From: an uncultured Bacteroidales bacterium
GTDB taxonomy: Bacteria > Bacteroidota > Bacteroidia > Bacteroidales > Paludibacteraceae
Assembly (NCBI GenBank): GCA_946405045.1
Contig: CAMJFV010000016.1
Span: 1-16,250 of the forward strand
DNA length: 16,250 bases
Direction: 5' to 3'
A program made the position numbers and the translations under genes. The notes beneath the pieces were generated by a model, which was given only the letters and a program-made list of their open reading frames with translations, did no database searches and was not told where the DNA came from. The stretch's first letter is position 1, and every line of letters starts with the position of its first letter. Shown piece after piece: positions 14,756 to 16,250 of the stretch.

Positions 14756-16171
14756 CTACTTATTATTGTCAAAAATATTAAGCAATAGATATCTCAACTC
14801 ATCATTTGGCTCTGCCTTACGCAGAAGCACAAACTTACCCTCATTGTCCATCAAATAGTAAGACGGAATGGCACGAGCATTATATATCTTTCTCAACACA
14901 TCAGATTCCGGAGCAAGCCACACCTGCATTTTTCCCGACAATCCCTTAGTGATCTTCTCCACATTCTCTTTCTCATCGTAGACGAAAATGTTCACCACCT
15001 GAAGCTGACTGTCAAATGTCTGCTGGAAACGGTCAAGAATCTTCAAATCCTTCTCCGTCTTCATAAGACGAGAATTACAGATGTTCAAATAGATATATTT
15101 TCCTAAAAACTCGTTCAATTCGTGCTTTTTGCCATTCAAATCATGGCCGATAAGATTTGGCGCGCCTTCTCCCACAAGCGTTGATCCAACTGTTGCGGCA
15201 ACATTCAAAGCCAACTCTTTGTTTTCTGCCAACGTCATCACCGCAGAAAGATTCTGAAGCATCTTCACCACAATTTTATTGTCGAATATCTCGGCAGCCG
15301 CCAAGTCTCCAACAATTTTTATGGATACAAGTTCCTTCAACTCAACATCCGTCATCTTGTATCTCTCCTGGATATGCATCAGAAGCATCTTTGCGTTCGA
15401 TGTCTCAATTATCTTTTTGAAAACGTAGAAATCCTCACTACCAAGAGTATTGGGAATCAAATTGTAGAAGACATTGTTGAACAAATCCCAAAAGGCAGGA
15501 TTTGTTTTGTCAGCCCCAAGTTTTCCAAATTCAGAATAAACGGTATTCATTTGAACAGGATCAGAAAACTGAGCTTTAAGAAGCAAACAACGATAATCCT
15601 TATAGTTTTTCTGGAACTTGGTAGTCATATCAGCAAAGATACGATTCAATTCATTGACTGAATACTGGACCGTGTCCACGTCACCTTTACTTGCAAGACA
15701 TTTCATTGTAAAGAAATCATACGCATCTTCAAACTGAAGAAATTTCATATTCACTCCCTTTTTATCAGGATTCTGAATGAAGAATAGATATTCATTCGGC
15801 TCAAAGTATGGCTGAAGTTTTTCAGAAAGTGTTCTAACCCTTTTGTTTGGGATTTCCACAACATAACTTTTCCCTGGTTCCACATAGATATATCCACGTT
15901 GAGCATCCCCTGGAAGAAACACCTGACATTCATTTGTCAAATCAAACTCAAAACGGAAATCTCCCTCCTTACCAACCTTTGCTGTAGCCACAGACTCCGA
16001 ACTGTTGAGTATTTTCTCTGTATATCGTCTCAATTCCAATGTCTCACCAGCATAAGATTCGTTTTTTCCAGACACAACAATCTTTGCAGCATGAGTAGGA
16101 CAAACATACAGCAACATCAAAAGAAGACCTAATGTACACTTATTCTTTATAAAACGTTCTTGCATCTTCAT
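14756..16171 (-). CDS. Exported TlpA/thioredoxin-fold protein lacking the CxxC motif
   Basis: This 471-residue protein has a signal peptide (about 1-29, ending THAAK) and is likely periplasmic. Residues 30-110 form a beta-rich domain like the DUF4369-type region of Bacteroidetes thiol-disulfide proteins. About 115-330 is helical. About 335-471 has the order of a TlpA-like thioredoxin fold: GAPNLIGHDLNGKKHELNEF, then KYIYLNICNSRLM, VVNIFVYDE, and a cis-proline segment AIPSYYLMDNEGK with P436. Where active members have WCxxC, this copy reads NICNSRLMKTE; by alignment the two cysteines are replaced, so oxidoreductase activity is doubtful, although one cysteine (C365) lies four residues earlier. 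ATG at 16171 or 16165 may start it. It leads a three-gene operon. A structural or binding role is a guess. Confidence 0.82.
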   Translation of the reverse strand: MKMQERFIKNKCTLGLLLMLLYVCPTHAAKIVVSGKNESYAGETLELRRYTEKILNSSESVATAKVGKEGDFRFEFDLTNECQVFLPGDAQRGYIYVEPGKSYVVEIPNKRVRTLSEKLQPYFEPNEYLFFIQNPDKKGVNMKFLQFEDAYDFFTMKCLASKGDVDTVQYSVNELNRIFADMTTKFQKNYKDYRCLLLKAQFSDPVQMNTVYSEFGKLGADKTNPAFWDLFNNVFYNLIPNTLGSEDFYVFKKIIETSNAKMLLMHIQERYKMTDVELKELVSIKIVGDLAAAEIFDNKIVVKMLQNLSAVMTLAENKELALNVAATVGSTLVGEGAPNLIGHDLNGKKHELNEFLGKYIYLNICNSRLMKTEKDLKILDRFQQTFDSQLQVVNIFVYDEKENVEKITKGLSGKMQVWLAPESDVLRKIYNARAIPSYYLMDNEGKFVLLRKAEPNDELRYLLLNIFDNNK

Positions 16172-16187
16172 ATACTTGGTTAGGGTC

Positions 16188-16234
16188 CAAAGATATGATT
16201 TTTTGCAAAAGTAATAAATCTTTTTGCTCTACAA
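16188..16234 (-). promoter_or_regulatory. Two candidate promoters for the thioredoxin-fold operon
   Basis: The minus strand carries TACTTTTG at 16213-16206 with TTG at 16234-16232 (18-nt spacer), and a nearer TATCTTTG at 16195-16188 without a clear -33. Both match TAnnTTTG. The first would start transcription near 16199, about 28 nt before the ATG. Confidence 0.5.
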
Positions 16235-16250
16235 TTTTGCAAAAGAGATA

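Noticed and set aside
14756..16171. Active thiol-disulfide oxidoreductase assignment
   Set aside because: The position of the WCxxC motif holds no paired cysteines, so I call only the fold.
16217..16249. Inverted repeat around TTTTTGC/GCAAAAG at the window end
   Set aside because: The arms align only with a gap and the sequence is simple AT-rich; it overlaps a promoter candidate and cannot be judged without the next bases.
1..16250. tRNA/rRNA genes, CRISPR arrays, transposases or integrase sites
   Set aside because: I saw no cloverleaf, regularly spaced repeats, transposase-like frames or recombination site in either strand by eye.

Overview
This window looks like a chromosomal segment from a member of the Bacteroidales (Bacteroides/Prevotella/Porphyromonas-type). 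The reasons are: promoters of the TTG-N~19-TAnnTTTG type; AT-rich leaders that mostly lack Shine-Dalgarno sequences; a poly-acidic stretch right after a lipoprotein cysteine; a YidC of Bacteroidetes length; and families typical of the phylum (DUF2023, calycin-like lipoprotein, AhpC/TlpA-like protein with a large N-terminal region, DUF4268). I cannot fix the genus. I see no tRNA, rRNA, CRISPR array, insertion sequence or prophage.

Region 1 (1-2418) is a probable iron-response locus. A TonB-dependent receptor (cut off by the window edge) follows a lipoprotein gene on the minus strand. DUF2023 and flavodoxin genes diverge on the plus strand. A 285-bp intergenic region holds a promoter for each side and a perfect 7+6+7 palindrome. 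Flavodoxin usually substitutes for ferredoxin when iron is short, so joint control with an uptake receptor is plausible. A long hairpin then separates flavodoxin from a convergent cytoplasmic FKBP-type prolyl isomerase.

Region 2 (3022-8060) is the most interesting part. One operon runs on the minus strand from a near-consensus promoter (8030-8060) to a hairpin-plus-T-tract terminator (3022-3057). It encodes a circularly permuted ATP-grasp ligase, a possible 18-residue peptide, a short alpha-E protein, a transglutaminase-like cysteine peptidase, an AstE/aspartoacylase-like zinc hydrolase, and a second copy of that hydrolase that has lost its two zinc histidines and catalytic glutamate. ATP-grasp/alpha-E/transglutaminase clusters have been predicted from genome context to make and trim amide-linked peptides, but their product is not known to me. 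The tiny peptide gene, the active/inactive hydrolase pair and two perfect Shine-Dalgarno sites are the unusual elements here.

Region 3 (8061-9030) is an AT-rich divergent regulatory region followed by a signal-peptide-bearing, probable outer-membrane beta-barrel protein that starts at GTG. Region 4 (9027-13676) is a minus-strand set: YidC insertase, a sodium:solute symporter and a DinF-type MATE exporter; the last two genes overlap by 31 nt. Region 5 (13741-16234) is a tightly packed minus-strand trio: an exported thioredoxin-fold protein lacking CxxC, a DUF4268 protein and a six-helix membrane protein of unknown function.
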